IMG/VR virus record: IMGVR_UViG_3300035145_001599
Span: 1 to 36,099 of that record
DNA: 36,099 nt
Source of the DNA: a virus
Reading direction: 5' to 3' (one strand)
Shown one piece after another: positions 7,909 through 15,182 of this stretch (the first letter of the stretch is position 1; each line of letters begins with the position of its first letter). Both the position numbers and the translations under genes were made by a program. The notes beneath the pieces are model-generated. The model was not told the origin of the DNA and ran no database searches. It saw only the letters and a list, made by a program, of their open reading frames with translations.

Positions 7909-8451
7909 TTATTTAATTACAAATTTAATATTGAAATCTTTCCAAAGAAGATCTATGAATTCTGACTCATTTGTACTACCCACAGAATTAGCAATACGCT
8001 TATCGTCAGTAGTATCTATAAACAAATAAATAACGAAATCAAAATGAGTAGAGTAAATCATAGATTGGCCAATGCCAGATCTAAGAGCTGATCCGCTTTC
8101 TCCCTTTTTAAATTCGATTCCAATCTTTAAACCCTCGGTTTCTAAAACCATATCGGGCCTATTTTGTGTTCCCATAAAAAGAACGTGATTTACCGTAGTA
8201 TTCACGTTCCCCTCCCATTTTAGATTTTTCTTAACAACTTCTTTAGCTCTATCTTTAGAAATACCTTTTTCTTCGACCATTCTCTCGGCTAAAGCATCAA
8301 CAAGATGAGGATAAATGAATTGCTTAATGCTATCCTCATTCTTATTTCGATAGTTTATAGTATGAAAAATATCATTGTGGGTCATAGCCTCGCTAACCAT
8401 GTCCAACAATGATATTCTTTTCTTACTTTTACTTGCTTGTCTCATCTGCAA
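7909..8451 (-). CDS. PD-(D/E)XK-superfamily nuclease-like protein
   Basis: The 180-residue protein carries the order of residues expected for a restriction-endonuclease-like fold. An acidic residue in an N-terminal helix (E39 region) is followed by RPD with D100, then IEFKKG with E113 and K115 on the next strand, then a helix with GIGQSMIY (Q129). A hydrophobic strand, FVIYLFIDT, follows. The target is unknown; DNA processing, host DNA degradation or repair are possible. Its start lies inside the end of the upstream coiled-coil gene (23-nt overlap), indicating translational coupling. A second in-frame ATG two codons later is an equally good start. No DNA-recognition domain is visible. Confidence 0.65.
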   Translation of the reverse strand: MQMRQASKSKKRISLLDMVSEAMTHNDIFHTINYRNKNEDSIKQFIYPHLVDALAERMVEEKGISKDRAKEVVKKNLKWEGNVNTTVNHVLFMGTQNRPDMVLETEGLKIGIEFKKGESGSALRSGIGQSMIYSTHFDFVIYLFIDTTDDKRIANSVGSTNESEFIDLLWKDFNIKFVIK

Positions 8452-8959
8452 TAAGTTCTACGTCTTCTTCACTGATTTCTTCAGCGTTTGACATCTTATC
8501 AATTTCTGAATCAAGTGTTGCCAATTCAGAGTGTACTTTTTGAATCTCGGCATTCATTTCAGCGAGCTTAGACATGGCAGAAGTAACTGTCTCTCCAACA
8601 ACTGTCAACATCTTAATAAATTTTCTAGCGCTTTCAACGCCAGTTCCTTCAACATTCAACAATGCCTGATATAATCCATTAAGTTCGTGACCTCTAAGAG
8701 AAACTTCAACTACTCCATCGCTATCGGACTTCGCCAGTGCAGTAGATTGTTCTTTAAGCTTATCATATAGAGTAACTAGAACTGCTGCGTTCTGAGTCTT
8801 CCATGTGTATCCCTTATTAAGATGATCCATGATTGTTTTGAGCATTTTTCTATCTTCTAAATTGATAACGAAGGCATGCTCTGCCTGTTGAACTTGAAGC
8901 TCTTCGGCTTTCTTTTCAAGCTCAGTCCTACGAGCTTTTAAATCTTCTAGATTTTTCAT
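8429..8959 (-). CDS. coiled-coil protein of unknown function
   Basis: The 176-residue protein is almost entirely helical. Heptad-like charged coiled coils lie at about 3-30 and 120-160, around a central helical part (about 35-115), and the tail is acidic (EEISEEDVELIADETSK). I recognise no family. It overlaps the start of the nuclease gene by 23 nt, so the two products probably work together or are made in fixed ratio. An AATATATA promoter-like element lies 30 bases before its start, and the start has the A-rich context typical of this genome. Confidence 0.7.
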   Translation of the reverse strand: MKNLEDLKARRTELEKKAEELQVQQAEHAFVINLEDRKMLKTIMDHLNKGYTWKTQNAAVLVTLYDKLKEQSTALAKSDSDGVVEVSLRGHELNGLYQALLNVEGTGVESARKFIKMLTVVGETVTSAMSKLAEMNAEIQKVHSELATLDSEIDKMSNAEEISEEDVELIADETSK

Positions 8960-8988
8960 TTTTTTAAAATTTTAAAAAATTAACTTTT

Positions 8989-8996
8989 TATATATT
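8989..8996 (-). promoter_or_regulatory. late-promoter-like element, variant AATATATA
   Basis: The minus strand reads GAGAATATATAAAAAG in the 38-base gap before the coiled-coil gene. It is a one-base variant of the GATATATA octamer found before the structural genes. Confidence 0.35.
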
Positions 8997-8997
8997 C

Positions 8998-9471
8998 TCA
9001 AAAATCTTCGTTCTTGATGCGAATATCGAAATCACTAAACTTATCAAACTGTTCATCGTCAGTTGACATTCTACGCCAAATAGAATCATTAACATCGTTT
9101 CTATCATTTAGTCGCTGAACTCTTGTCATTCTAGGTATATCTAAATAGATGACTAAGCATCTGTCTCTGTACGCTTTAGGTAACATATCTAAACCATCCT
9201 TTGACATAATCATAACATCGGCCTTTTCAAACTCTTCGATAGAAAGGCCATATTTCCAATTATTAAATTCCATCCACTCTAACATTTCACCTGATTCTAT
9301 GATCTGATCAAATTGTTCTTCTGATACAAAATAATAATCCTCGCCTTCTTTTTCATTTTGACGAGGTTGCCTAGTTGTATAACTAATACCCGACTTAAAC
9401 CCTTTATTTTCTATTTTCTTTTTAAGGTGGTCTTTACCAGCTGCCGCTTTTCCTACAACTATAAGTTTCAT
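8998..9471 (-). CDS. guanylate kinase-like nucleoside monophosphate kinase
   Basis: The 157-residue protein matches guanylate kinases (NMP kinase fold; GMP or dGMP plus ATP to the diphosphate). It has a P-loop GKAAAGKD at residues 7-14, the GMP-binding stretch SYTTRQPRQNEKEGEDYYFVS split around 30-50, EGEMLEW-like SGEMLEWMEF at 60-69 and YGLS at 74-77. A late arginine-bearing segment (RNDVNDSIWRRM) corresponds to the lid. It is shorter than the usual 200 or so residues. The P-loop has Asp after Lys, as in T4 gp1, instead of Thr/Ser. It would supply nucleotides for phage DNA synthesis. The start overlaps the stop of the upstream 83-residue gene by 4 nt (ATGA). Confidence 0.85.
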   Translation of the reverse strand: MKLIVVGKAAAGKDHLKKKIENKGFKSGISYTTRQPRQNEKEGEDYYFVSEEQFDQIIESGEMLEWMEFNNWKYGLSIEEFEKADVMIMSKDGLDMLPKAYRDRCLVIYLDIPRMTRVQRLNDRNDVNDSIWRRMSTDDEQFDKFSDFDIRIKNEDF

Positions 9472-9719
9472 TTTTTATCATTATTTTTAACAGATGAGAC
9501 CACATATGTTTGAACAGCCTCAGGATCGTTTATCACTCTTTCAATGTCTATCTTAGTAAAACCAAGTTTTGCTAAGAATTGACAAGCTCTATCAAATGCG
9601 GGCTCAGGTATACATCCCCAAACAGCATTATCATTGACAATACTGTTTATATACAAGTGTTCAAACATGTCATCTGACATACCTGTATAATCTATGGGCT
9701 TAAATGTATTCATCTTCAT
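9468..9719 (-). CDS. small protein of unknown function (83 residues)
   Basis: I do not recognise this protein. It has a mixed helical sequence with a central WGCIPEPAFDRACQFLAKLG segment and no membrane helix or signal peptide. It overlaps the kinase gene downstream by 4 nt and the 50-residue gene upstream by 20 nt, so it is part of a tightly packed operon (9852 to 8998) and is very likely translated. The first of two near-adjacent ATG codons is taken as the start. Confidence 0.7.
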   Translation of the reverse strand: MKMNTFKPIDYTGMSDDMFEHLYINSIVNDNAVWGCIPEPAFDRACQFLAKLGFTKIDIERVINDPEAVQTYVVSSVKNNDKK

Positions 9720-9852
9720 CTAGCCAATCTTGCCAGTTATTAGATTTCTTCTTAGAATTTTGTTTTCTACTCTTCTCGTTCCTTTCACTTAATTTTCTTT
9801 TACGATCCACCGGATCTATATCGAAATTACGAGATTTATCCTTCTTTTTCAT
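9700..9852 (-). CDS. tiny basic protein, 50 residues
   Basis: The frame begins ATG after TTAAAAA, an A-rich start context like those of the structural genes, and ends with TAA inside the next gene. The product is highly charged: a Lys/Arg/Ser-rich first 37 residues, then SNNWQDWLDEDEYI. The basic body suggests nucleic acid binding and the acidic aromatic tail could be a docking peptide; both are inference. The 20-nt overlap with the 83-residue gene supports a real gene. Confidence 0.55.
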   Translation of the reverse strand: MKKKDKSRNFDIDPVDRKRKLSERNEKSRKQNSKKKSNNWQDWLDEDEYI

Positions 9853-9868
9853 TTTTTAACTAAATTTT

Positions 9869-10018
9869 TTAGCTAATTGTTGAATACCAATAATCGTTAT
9901 TATTTATATGATAAGGAACTGTAACTGTTTCTGTTTTATTTTCTAGAAGTACAGTTGCTTCATCGATTGTTATATGTCCTTTTTCAAGAAGTTGTCGGAC
10001 GATAGCTTGTTTTGTCAT
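9869..10018 (-). CDS. tiny protein, 49 residues
   Basis: The product starts [20 protein letters not shown] and ends HINNNDYWYSTIS. The first half has a helical look ([22 protein letters not shown]). No family is recognised. The start lies within the end of the 47-residue frame upstream (35-nt overlap), and the gap to the 50-residue gene is 16 nt. It is supported only by its start, context and packing. Confidence 0.45.
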   Translation of the reverse strand: MTKQAIVRQLLEKGHITIDEATVLLENKTETVTVPYHINNNDYWYSTIS

Positions 10019-10127
10019 CTTCAATCATTTTATTTAGAGATTCTAAAATCTCTTCCTTTGACATGGCATCATAATTCTCTATGATATCATATACCGCTAA
10101 TTTGTAATAAAGTGTTGTTTTATGCAT
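9984..10127 (-). CDS. tiny protein, 47 residues
   Basis: The product starts [20 protein letters not shown] and includes [16 protein letters not shown], a plausible amphipathic helix. It is the first frame after the tRNA-Ser in the direction of transcription and overlaps the next tiny gene by 35 nt. No family is recognised, and the evidence is limited to an open frame with sensible composition. Confidence 0.4.
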   Translation of the reverse strand: MHKTTLYYKLAVYDIIENYDAMSKEEILESLNKMIEDDKTSYRPTTS

Positions 10128-10142
10128 ATTTACTAATTTGTG

Positions 10143-10230
10143 TGGCGGAGAGGGAGGGATTCGAACCCCCGGTACCGTGAGGTACGCCGGTTTTCAAGAC
10201 CGGTGCATTCGACCACTCTGCCACCTCTCC
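10143..10230 (-). tRNA. tRNA-Ser (anticodon UGA)
   Basis: This is an 88-nt class II tRNA on the minus strand. The acceptor is GGAGAGG/CCTCTCC, the anticodon stem CCGGT/ACCGG with loop CTTGAAA gives TGA, and the long variable arm is GTACC...GGTAC. The T-arm is GGGGG-TTCGAAT-CCCTC, with discriminator G and encoded CCA. It reads UCA and other UCN codons. Confidence 0.97.
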
Positions 10231-10232
10231 GT

Positions 10233-10475
10233 TTAGCTATGTATCTTATAAACTATTGATTTACTTAAAATGTCTCGTGAATATTCTTTGTAAATTCTTT
10301 TTGATACTTTTTCAGCAACTGATTTAGCATATTCTAAATCTCTAAACACCTTTGGGTGTTCTTCCATATACATACGTATTCCTAAGAAATAATGTTTTTC
10401 AACTATCTTATATACGATCAACTCCTCCTCTAGCCTGTACTCAACTATCTCTACTTTGTACGAAGTGGCTTTCAT
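10233..10475 (-). CDS. small protein of unknown function (80 residues) between tRNA genes
   Basis: The product has strand-like alternation at the start ([25 protein letters not shown]) followed by a charged helix ([21 protein letters not shown]). I do not recognise the family. It sits between tRNA-Arg and tRNA-Ser, and its stop is only 2 bases from the tRNA-Ser 5' end, so the transcript must be processed. Composition and length suggest a real small gene. Confidence 0.55.
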   Translation of the reverse strand: MKATSYKVEIVEYRLEEELIVYKIVEKHYFLGIRMYMEEHPKVFRDLEYAKSVAEKVSKRIYKEYSRDILSKSIVYKIHS

Positions 10476-10492
10476 CTTATGATTTTTTTTAG

Positions 10493-10566
10493 TACGCCCG
10501 ATAGGATTCGAACCTATGACCCACAGCTTAGAAGGCTGTTGCTCTATCCAGCTGAGCTACGAGCGC
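10493..10566 (-). tRNA. tRNA-Arg (anticodon UCU)
   Basis: This is a 74-nt minus-strand cloverleaf. The acceptor is GCGCTCG/CGGGCGT with G-U pairs, the D-arm GCTC/GAGC, the anticodon stem ACAGC/GCTGT with loop CTTCTAA (anticodon TCT), and the T-arm ATAGG-TTCGAAT-CCTAT. The discriminator is A. The bases after it are CTA, so CCA must be added by the host enzyme. It reads AGA/AGG, codons common in this AT-rich genome. Confidence 0.97.
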
Positions 10567-10580
10567 ATATTATAATTTAG

Positions 10581-10660
10581 TACGGGCGGAGAGACTCGAA
10601 CTCTCACTCCTAGGAACTAGTGCCTAAAACTAGCGCGTCTACCAATTCCGCCACGCCCGC
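10581..10660 (-). tRNA. tRNA-Leu (anticodon UAG)
   Basis: This is an 80-nt class II tRNA on the minus strand. The acceptor is GCGGGCG/CGCCCGT, and the anticodon stem CTAGT/ACTAG with loop TTTAGGC gives TAG. A short variable stem and the T-arm GAGAG-TTCGAGT-CTCTC follow. The discriminator is A with no encoded CCA (CTA follows, as in the adjacent tRNA-Arg). It reads CUN codons. Confidence 0.96.
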
Positions 10661-10715
10661 ATTTCTTTCAAAGAACATATCTTATATAGTGTCCTTTGAT
10701 CAAGTTTCAAATAAA

Positions 10716-13700
10716 TTAAGCCAATTTAGCTTCGGCAGCTGGATCAAGATCAGTAATAGTAATCTTAGCTTGTCCAGATTGTAATAAGTCAATAAGCTCC
10801 TGTAAGTTAGATAATGAATCGCCTCCTCCAGTATTATTTCCAGAATTTCCAGAAGGAGTTAAGCCTACAACTTCTGTTAAACCATCGACCGCTTTTGCCA
10901 TAGCTTCTCCTACGGTTTTACTTCCTTCAGCTTGACTATTAACTGTACCTTCAAAGTCAGCTATCATCCTAGCTAATTCTCTAACAGCTTCTGTTAACTT
11001 TTCGCCAAGCTCTTCCATTGCGTTTCTTCTACCATTTTGATACAAATAAGCTAAAGCTTTAAACATATCAGTAGTGGCATTAATGGCCTCAACGTCCATT
11101 GTATTGCTTGAATTGGAAATATCTTTGTAAGATTTAGCCATCTTCTCGAGAGCCGTAGCTTGAGAATTAAATGAAGATCTAGCTAGTTGTCTAGCCATTT
11201 TATGAGCCCATTCTATACCATTAACATTAACCCCTCCCATTTTATCCATAGCCGAAGCAATTTGTGTCATAGGCCTTGACATTGCTATAATGGCTTTGCT
11301 ACTAGAAGCCATAACTTCAAACATTCTAATATAAGCATCAGATCTCATTACGAGCATTGTAGCTGATATGCTAGCTAAAGATGGAGCAATACTATATAAC
11401 ATAGCTTCTCCTTGCTTGGTTAAATCTGATTTAGCTAATGAATCAAAGACAGCTGAAATCTCTTTTAAAATTTCTACAGAAATAGTAGACATTAAAATTA
11501 AAGCGTCTGCTGACATTTTCATACCTGTACCAAGTTTATCAGCATTTATAGACATTCTATGTATAGATGTAGATATAGAACTAATAGGATCTACTAAAGG
11601 CGACCAATTTACTTCATTAAATAATTTTATAACCGCATCGATATTCTCTTTTGTTAGTCTATTCAAAGCGTTAACCATGGTATTCATTCCATTAGCAGTT
11701 AACATTACTCCCCTACCCGCAGCCATTGCAGATTCAGCTAAAATAGTCATAGATTCGGCAACCGATCTAACTGGTTCATGAATAGATTTCCAAGGAACAT
11801 CGAAAAATAAAGCTTTAAGTCTTTTAATAGGATCTTCATTTAAAGTACTTAAGGATCTTATCATACTATTAAAGGGAGATGCTATACTTTTTATAAATTC
11901 GGCTATTTCTTTCTTGGGAGTATAATTAGATATGTTATAAATAAATTGATTCATAACTTCCATATCTGGGCCTCCCATCAAAAAGCTAACTGCCCTACCT
12001 ATTTCTTCAATTGGCTTTGCCAATTTAAGTATTTTTGGACCCATATTTATTATATCTTGTAAAATATCTAAAGGTCCCTTAGTCTCTTCACCTGATATCC
12101 AATCTACAAATGCCTTTCCAGCATTAAATAGAGATGCTCCTAAACCTGCAGCTGCAGCACCTGCTGATGCAGCAGCCAATATCAATAAAGAGCCAGCAAT
12201 CGCAATTATACCGCCAGCAAGAGGTAAAAGATTATCAATTCCTACTTCTTCTTTAAGTCTTTTAAGAATATCAACTATACCATTTACAGGCGTTAATAAA
12301 GCTTCAGTAAGCATAGCAGAAGATGCTGTTAAATCTGGTAGTTTACTAAAGATCCATGCAACAACCCATATACCAGCTGCTATAACGATCATACCTACAA
12401 CACCAAGTAATAAACCTACTGCACCAATACCCGTTGTGGCAATAAGTCCTATAGCTAGTGCAGGTATCGTAAATGCAAGTAATGAAATAGCAACCGCACC
12501 TGACCAAGCAATCGGAGGTGCAACAAAACCTACACCGTTTAACATATTAAATATCCAACCAACTGCAAGTATAGCTAATGCGATAACAGCGACTCCTACA
12601 ATACCTTGTAGCATTGTAGATATTCCAAGCATTTTAGTTAATAGTGATACACCTGCATAACCCAATCCAAATACTAATAAAGCTAATCCTGCCTTTAATG
12701 ACCAATCATACGGTGGCGCGACAAAAGCTCCAATTGAACCCAAATAAGAAAATATGAAAGCCGTACCAACTATAGCCAAAGCAACAAATACACTAGCTAT
12801 AGCTGCCTTAGCTAAATCTCCATAAGAAACTCGTTTCATACTACGCGCTAATAACACAAATGCGAATGAGAATGTAAGTAAAGATAATCCGGCTAATAAT
12901 GAAAATTTAACACCTGGCATGTTATCGGGATCTCCTGGATAAAGAGCAAATGCATAAGCTACACCAACTGCAGCCAACGCTAGAAGAACAAGAACTCCAG
13001 CTGCCATAGCAATAGTTTTAGGCTTCTTTCTACCTATAGCTTTTATTATACTAGCAAATGTCTTTGAATATATGAAAAGTATAATTCCTGTCAATATGGT
13101 AAATTTGATACCTGGCATGTTACTGGGATCTCCTGGATAAAGAGCAAATGCATAAGCTACACCAACTGCAGCCAACGCTAGAAGAACAAGAACGCCTGAT
13201 GCTATAGCAATAGTTTTAGGCCTTTTTCCGCCTATAGCTTTTATTATACTAGCAAATGTCTTTGAGTATATTAAAAGTATAATTCCCGTCAATATGGTAA
13301 ATTTGATACCTGGCATGTTACTGGGATCTCCTGGATAAAGAGCAAATGCATAAGCTACACCAACTGCAGCCAACGCTAGAAGAATAAGAACGCCCGATGC
13401 CATAGCAATAGTTTTAGGCTTCTTTCTACCTATAGCTTTTATTACATTAGCAAATGTTTTTGAATATATCCAAAGTAGAACTCCAGTTACTATAGCAAAT
13501 GCGACGCCTGGCATGTTACCGGGATCTCCTGGATAAAGAGCAAAAGCATATGCTACACCTACTGCGGCTAATGCTAGAAGAACAAGAATACCCGCTGCCA
13601 TGGCAACGGTTTTAGGCTTCTTTCTACCTATAGCTCCTATTATATTAGCAAATGTCTTTGAATATATCCAAAGTACAATTCCCGTTACTATAGCAAACGT

Positions 13701-14570
13701 GATATCAGGTGTTACAGTAGAGGTAGGATATAGTTTCATAACTAAGGCAACCGCAACAAATCCAGTGGCCAAAAGTATCATTGTAGCAATACCCATAGCA
13801 AGCTGTTGAATTCCTTTTTTATCAGCTTTAATATTATGCTTGCTTAAAGTTTTTAAAATCATCATTAGATTCTGCGTTAACGGAACCAATGATAACCCTA
13901 TTAATGCAGCTGTAACTATTTGTCCCATAGATGGTATAGCCATCATTTTAAGAAAATATGAAACTATCATAATAGCTGCTCCCATAGCTATCATAGCACC
14001 TATTGTAAAACCAAGAGCGGTTTTAGCATCCATTCCTCTGGCGCCATCATCAGGCTTAAAACGACCCCCAGATAAAGCGCCTATGTTTTTATTAGCCATA
14101 CCTAACAATACAGCTGTATTAGATCTAACAGGCTTTATAGCTTGGTAAATCTTGATAAATGCGCTTGTCATAGGTATAAATGCTAAAGCAATTAAAGCTG
14201 CAGTGGCAAGCTGTTTAGGACTAACATCAGCTACAAAACTTAATATATTACTAGCAGCTGCTAAGCCTATTGAAGCCGCTACCATAAATAAAGCCACTTT
14301 AACACCTTCTATTCCCGTAAACTTAAATCCCCCTCCACCGGATTGTTCTTTCATCTCTTGTCGCTTTGCAACAACAAGCTCTCCTATGTGGGCTTTTATA
14401 TCTGTTAGTAAAGAAGTTTGTTTTTTAGATTCCACTAAACCCTCTGCGGCTATATTATTGCCAGCTACCGTCAATAATTCTATACTAGAAAGCCTAGCCT
14501 CGTTTCTTTCAGCAACGGACTCTAACTTTCTTACAGGGCTTATTAAAGCGTCAAACTGCTTTTGTGTCAT
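10716..14570 (-). CDS. probable tail tape-measure protein, polytopic with internal repeats
   Basis: The 1284-residue protein has a short charged N-terminus (about 1-80), then a very long hydrophobic segment (about 85-800) with many predicted membrane-spanning helices, then a helical soluble C-terminus (about 810-1284). Residues about 315-578 consist of four 66-residue repeats, each GRKKPKT, a hydrophobic helix ending AYAFALYPGDP, NMPG, and a second hydrophobic helix; a diverged copy precedes them. It is the longest gene of the tail region and lies after the tube, the gp26-like hub protein and a possible chaperone ORF, where a tape measure is expected. Hydrophobic tape measures that line the tube and enter the host membrane are known in other phages. 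It is more than twice the length of T4 gp29 and no clear gp29 similarity is visible. A structural membrane protein is the alternative. Confidence 0.6.
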   Translation of the reverse strand: MTQKQFDALISPVRKLESVAERNEARLSSIELLTVAGNNIAAEGLVESKKQTSLLTDIKAHIGELVVAKRQEMKEQSGGGGFKFTGIEGVKVALFMVAASIGLAAASNILSFVADVSPKQLATAALIALAFIPMTSAFIKIYQAIKPVRSNTAVLLGMANKNIGALSGGRFKPDDGARGMDAKTALGFTIGAMIAMGAAIMIVSYFLKMMAIPSMGQIVTAALIGLSLVPLTQNLMMILKTLSKHNIKADKKGIQQLAMGIATMILLATGFVAVALVMKLYPTSTVTPDITFAIVTGIVLWIYSKTFANIIGAIGRKKPKTVAMAAGILVLLALAAVGVAYAFALYPGDPGNMPGVAFAIVTGVLLWIYSKTFANVIKAIGRKKPKTIAMASGVLILLALAAVGVAYAFALYPGDPSNMPGIKFTILTGIILLIYSKTFASIIKAIGGKRPKTIAIASGVLVLLALAAVGVAYAFALYPGDPSNMPGIKFTILTGIILFIYSKTFASIIKAIGRKKPKTIAMAAGVLVLLALAAVGVAYAFALYPGDPDNMPGVKFSLLAGLSLLTFSFAFVLLARSMKRVSYGDLAKAAIASVFVALAIVGTAFIFSYLGSIGAFVAPPYDWSLKAGLALLVFGLGYAGVSLLTKMLGISTMLQGIVGVAVIALAILAVGWIFNMLNGVGFVAPPIAWSGAVAISLLAFTIPALAIGLIATTGIGAVGLLLGVVGMIVIAAGIWVVAWIFSKLPDLTASSAMLTEALLTPVNGIVDILKRLKEEVGIDNLLPLAGGIIAIAGSLLILAAASAGAAAAGLGASLFNAGKAFVDWISGEETKGPLDILQDIINMGPKILKLAKPIEEIGRAVSFLMGGPDMEVMNQFIYNISNYTPKKEIAEFIKSIASPFNSMIRSLSTLNEDPIKRLKALFFDVPWKSIHEPVRSVAESMTILAESAMAAGRGVMLTANGMNTMVNALNRLTKENIDAVIKLFNEVNWSPLVDPISSISTSIHRMSINADKLGTGMKMSADALILMSTISVEILKEISAVFDSLAKSDLTKQGEAMLYSIAPSLASISATMLVMRSDAYIRMFEVMASSSKAIIAMSRPMTQIASAMDKMGGVNVNGIEWAHKMARQLARSSFNSQATALEKMAKSYKDISNSSNTMDVEAINATTDMFKALAYLYQNGRRNAMEELGEKLTEAVRELARMIADFEGTVNSQAEGSKTVGEAMAKAVDGLTEVVGLTPSGNSGNNTGGGDSLSNLQELIDLLQSGQAKITITDLDPAAEAKLA
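12837..13628 (-). repeat. four tandem 198-bp repeats within the tape-measure candidate
   Basis: The sequence GGCATGTTAC-GGGATCTCCTGG and its surroundings recur at 12916, 13114, 13312 and 13510, exactly 198 bases apart, corresponding to 66 codons. The middle copies are nearly identical in DNA, not only in protein. The last copy diverges in its second half, and an older diverged copy precedes the array. In-frame repeats of this kind can expand or contract and so alter the protein's length. Confidence 0.95.
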
Positions 14571-14584
14571 CTAAATAAATGTAA

Positions 14585-14815
14585 TTAAAACTTTAACTCT
14601 CCGTATAAGTCTTCGTCTTTGGACTTTAATTTATTACCTAAATCTTTAATAGTATCGGGATTATCAATAAGATACTGCACAATAGCATCTATAGCAAAGT
14701 TTCCTGCTTTTGCTAACATTTTGCCAGCAGTTTTAGCAAAACCCTTTGCTTCATTAATATCTTCGGTATGATTAATATTATTAGATTCTGTAAAAGAATG
14801 AAAATCTTGTACCAT
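14585..14815 (-). CDS. small protein of unknown function (76 residues)
   Basis: The product has an acidic start (MVQDFHSFTESNN), a helical middle (GFAKTAGKMLAKAGNFAIDAIVQYLIDNPD) and a charged end. No family is recognised. It lies 14 nt upstream of the tape-measure candidate and has its own GATATATA element and an upstream terminator, so it is probably the first gene of the tape-measure transcript and may be a tail or head component. Confidence 0.65.
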   Translation of the reverse strand: MVQDFHSFTESNNINHTEDINEAKGFAKTAGKMLAKAGNFAIDAIVQYLIDNPDTIKDLGNKLKSKDEDLYGELKF

Positions 14816-14835
14816 TATAATATAGTATTTTTCTT

Positions 14836-14843
14836 TATATATC
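14836..14843 (-). promoter_or_regulatory. late-promoter-like element AGATATATA
   Basis: The minus strand reads AGATATATAAAG, 20 bases before the start of the 76-residue gene. It immediately follows a terminator at 14849-14875, an arrangement that separates two transcription units. Confidence 0.5.
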
Positions 14844-14848
14844 TAAGA

Positions 14849-14875
14849 AAAAAGAGGAGCATAGCTCCTCTTTTT
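14849..14875 (-). terminator. rho-independent terminator after the hub-associated ORF
   Basis: A 12-bp stem (AAAAAGAGGAGC with GCTCCTCTTTTT) and a 3-base loop stand 5 bases after the stop at 14880. The A/T flanks give U-tracts in both directions; on the minus strand TTTTTT follows the stem. Confidence 0.88.
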
Positions 14876-14879
14876 ATGT

Positions 14880-15182
14880 TTACATTTTAGGAATACTAAT
14901 CTTTGGCATTGCGGGTATTTTAGGTGTCATACTACCCATTGCAGAAGATTGTGCTTCGTTTTGTTTCTCGTTTTGTTTATTCTCCTCTTTAATGTGCTCA
15001 ACTAAATCTTTAACTAAATAGTGAAACTCATAGTATTCTAGATTGTCAAGCTCTGACGGTTGAATGTGTAGTTTAAGATACACATAAAACTTGGTCTTAA
15101 AGAAGTTCTCCAGAGAAATCTTGAATAATGAAAATAGATTTGATGCCGTCGCGAAAGTTAATAGGTACAGAGGCCTCCTCAT
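14880..15182 (-). CDS. hub-associated ORF, possibly expressed by +1 frameshift from the gp26-like gene
   Basis: The frame is 100 residues long from the ATG at 15182, but its first 86 bases lie inside the gp26-like gene, and the first 28 residues look like an out-of-frame translation of it. The protein-like part begins at about residue 25 (SLENFFKTKFYVYLKLHIQP...) and continues through a helical, charged region to a Pro/Met-rich end (PKIPAMPKISIPKM). No ATG lies at the boundary. The upstream gene ends CTT-CTT-TAA-G; a +1 slip on the last CTT would join residue 326 of the hub protein to this frame at residue 29 and give a fusion of about 398 residues. A non-ATG start is the alternative. A terminator follows. 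Confidence 0.55.
   Translation of the reverse strand: MRRPLYLLTFATASNLFSLFKISLENFFKTKFYVYLKLHIQPSELDNLEYYEFHYLVKDLVEHIKEENKQNEKQNEAQSSAMGSMTPKIPAMPKISIPKM
15097..15105 (-). promoter_or_regulatory. candidate +1 programmed frameshift site
   Basis: The minus strand reads CTT CTT TAA G at the end of the gp26-like gene. CTT followed by a stop is the layout of the prfB (RF2) +1 frameshift site, where tRNA-Leu slips to TTT. The downstream open frame is in the +1 phase. No strong upstream Shine-Dalgarno stimulator is visible, and the site has not been shown to work. Confidence 0.3.

Noticed and set aside
13600-14574. Hydrophobic plus-strand frames opposite the tape-measure gene.
   Set aside because: They are antisense shadows of Ala/Ile/Leu-rich repeat codons without start context, and they lie wholly within a strongly supported gene.
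14880-15182. The 100-residue ORF as a normally started protein from the ATG at 15182.
   Set aside because: The ATG has no special context, and the first 28 residues look like an out-of-phase reading of the hub gene. The reading is kept only as an alternative to frameshifting.
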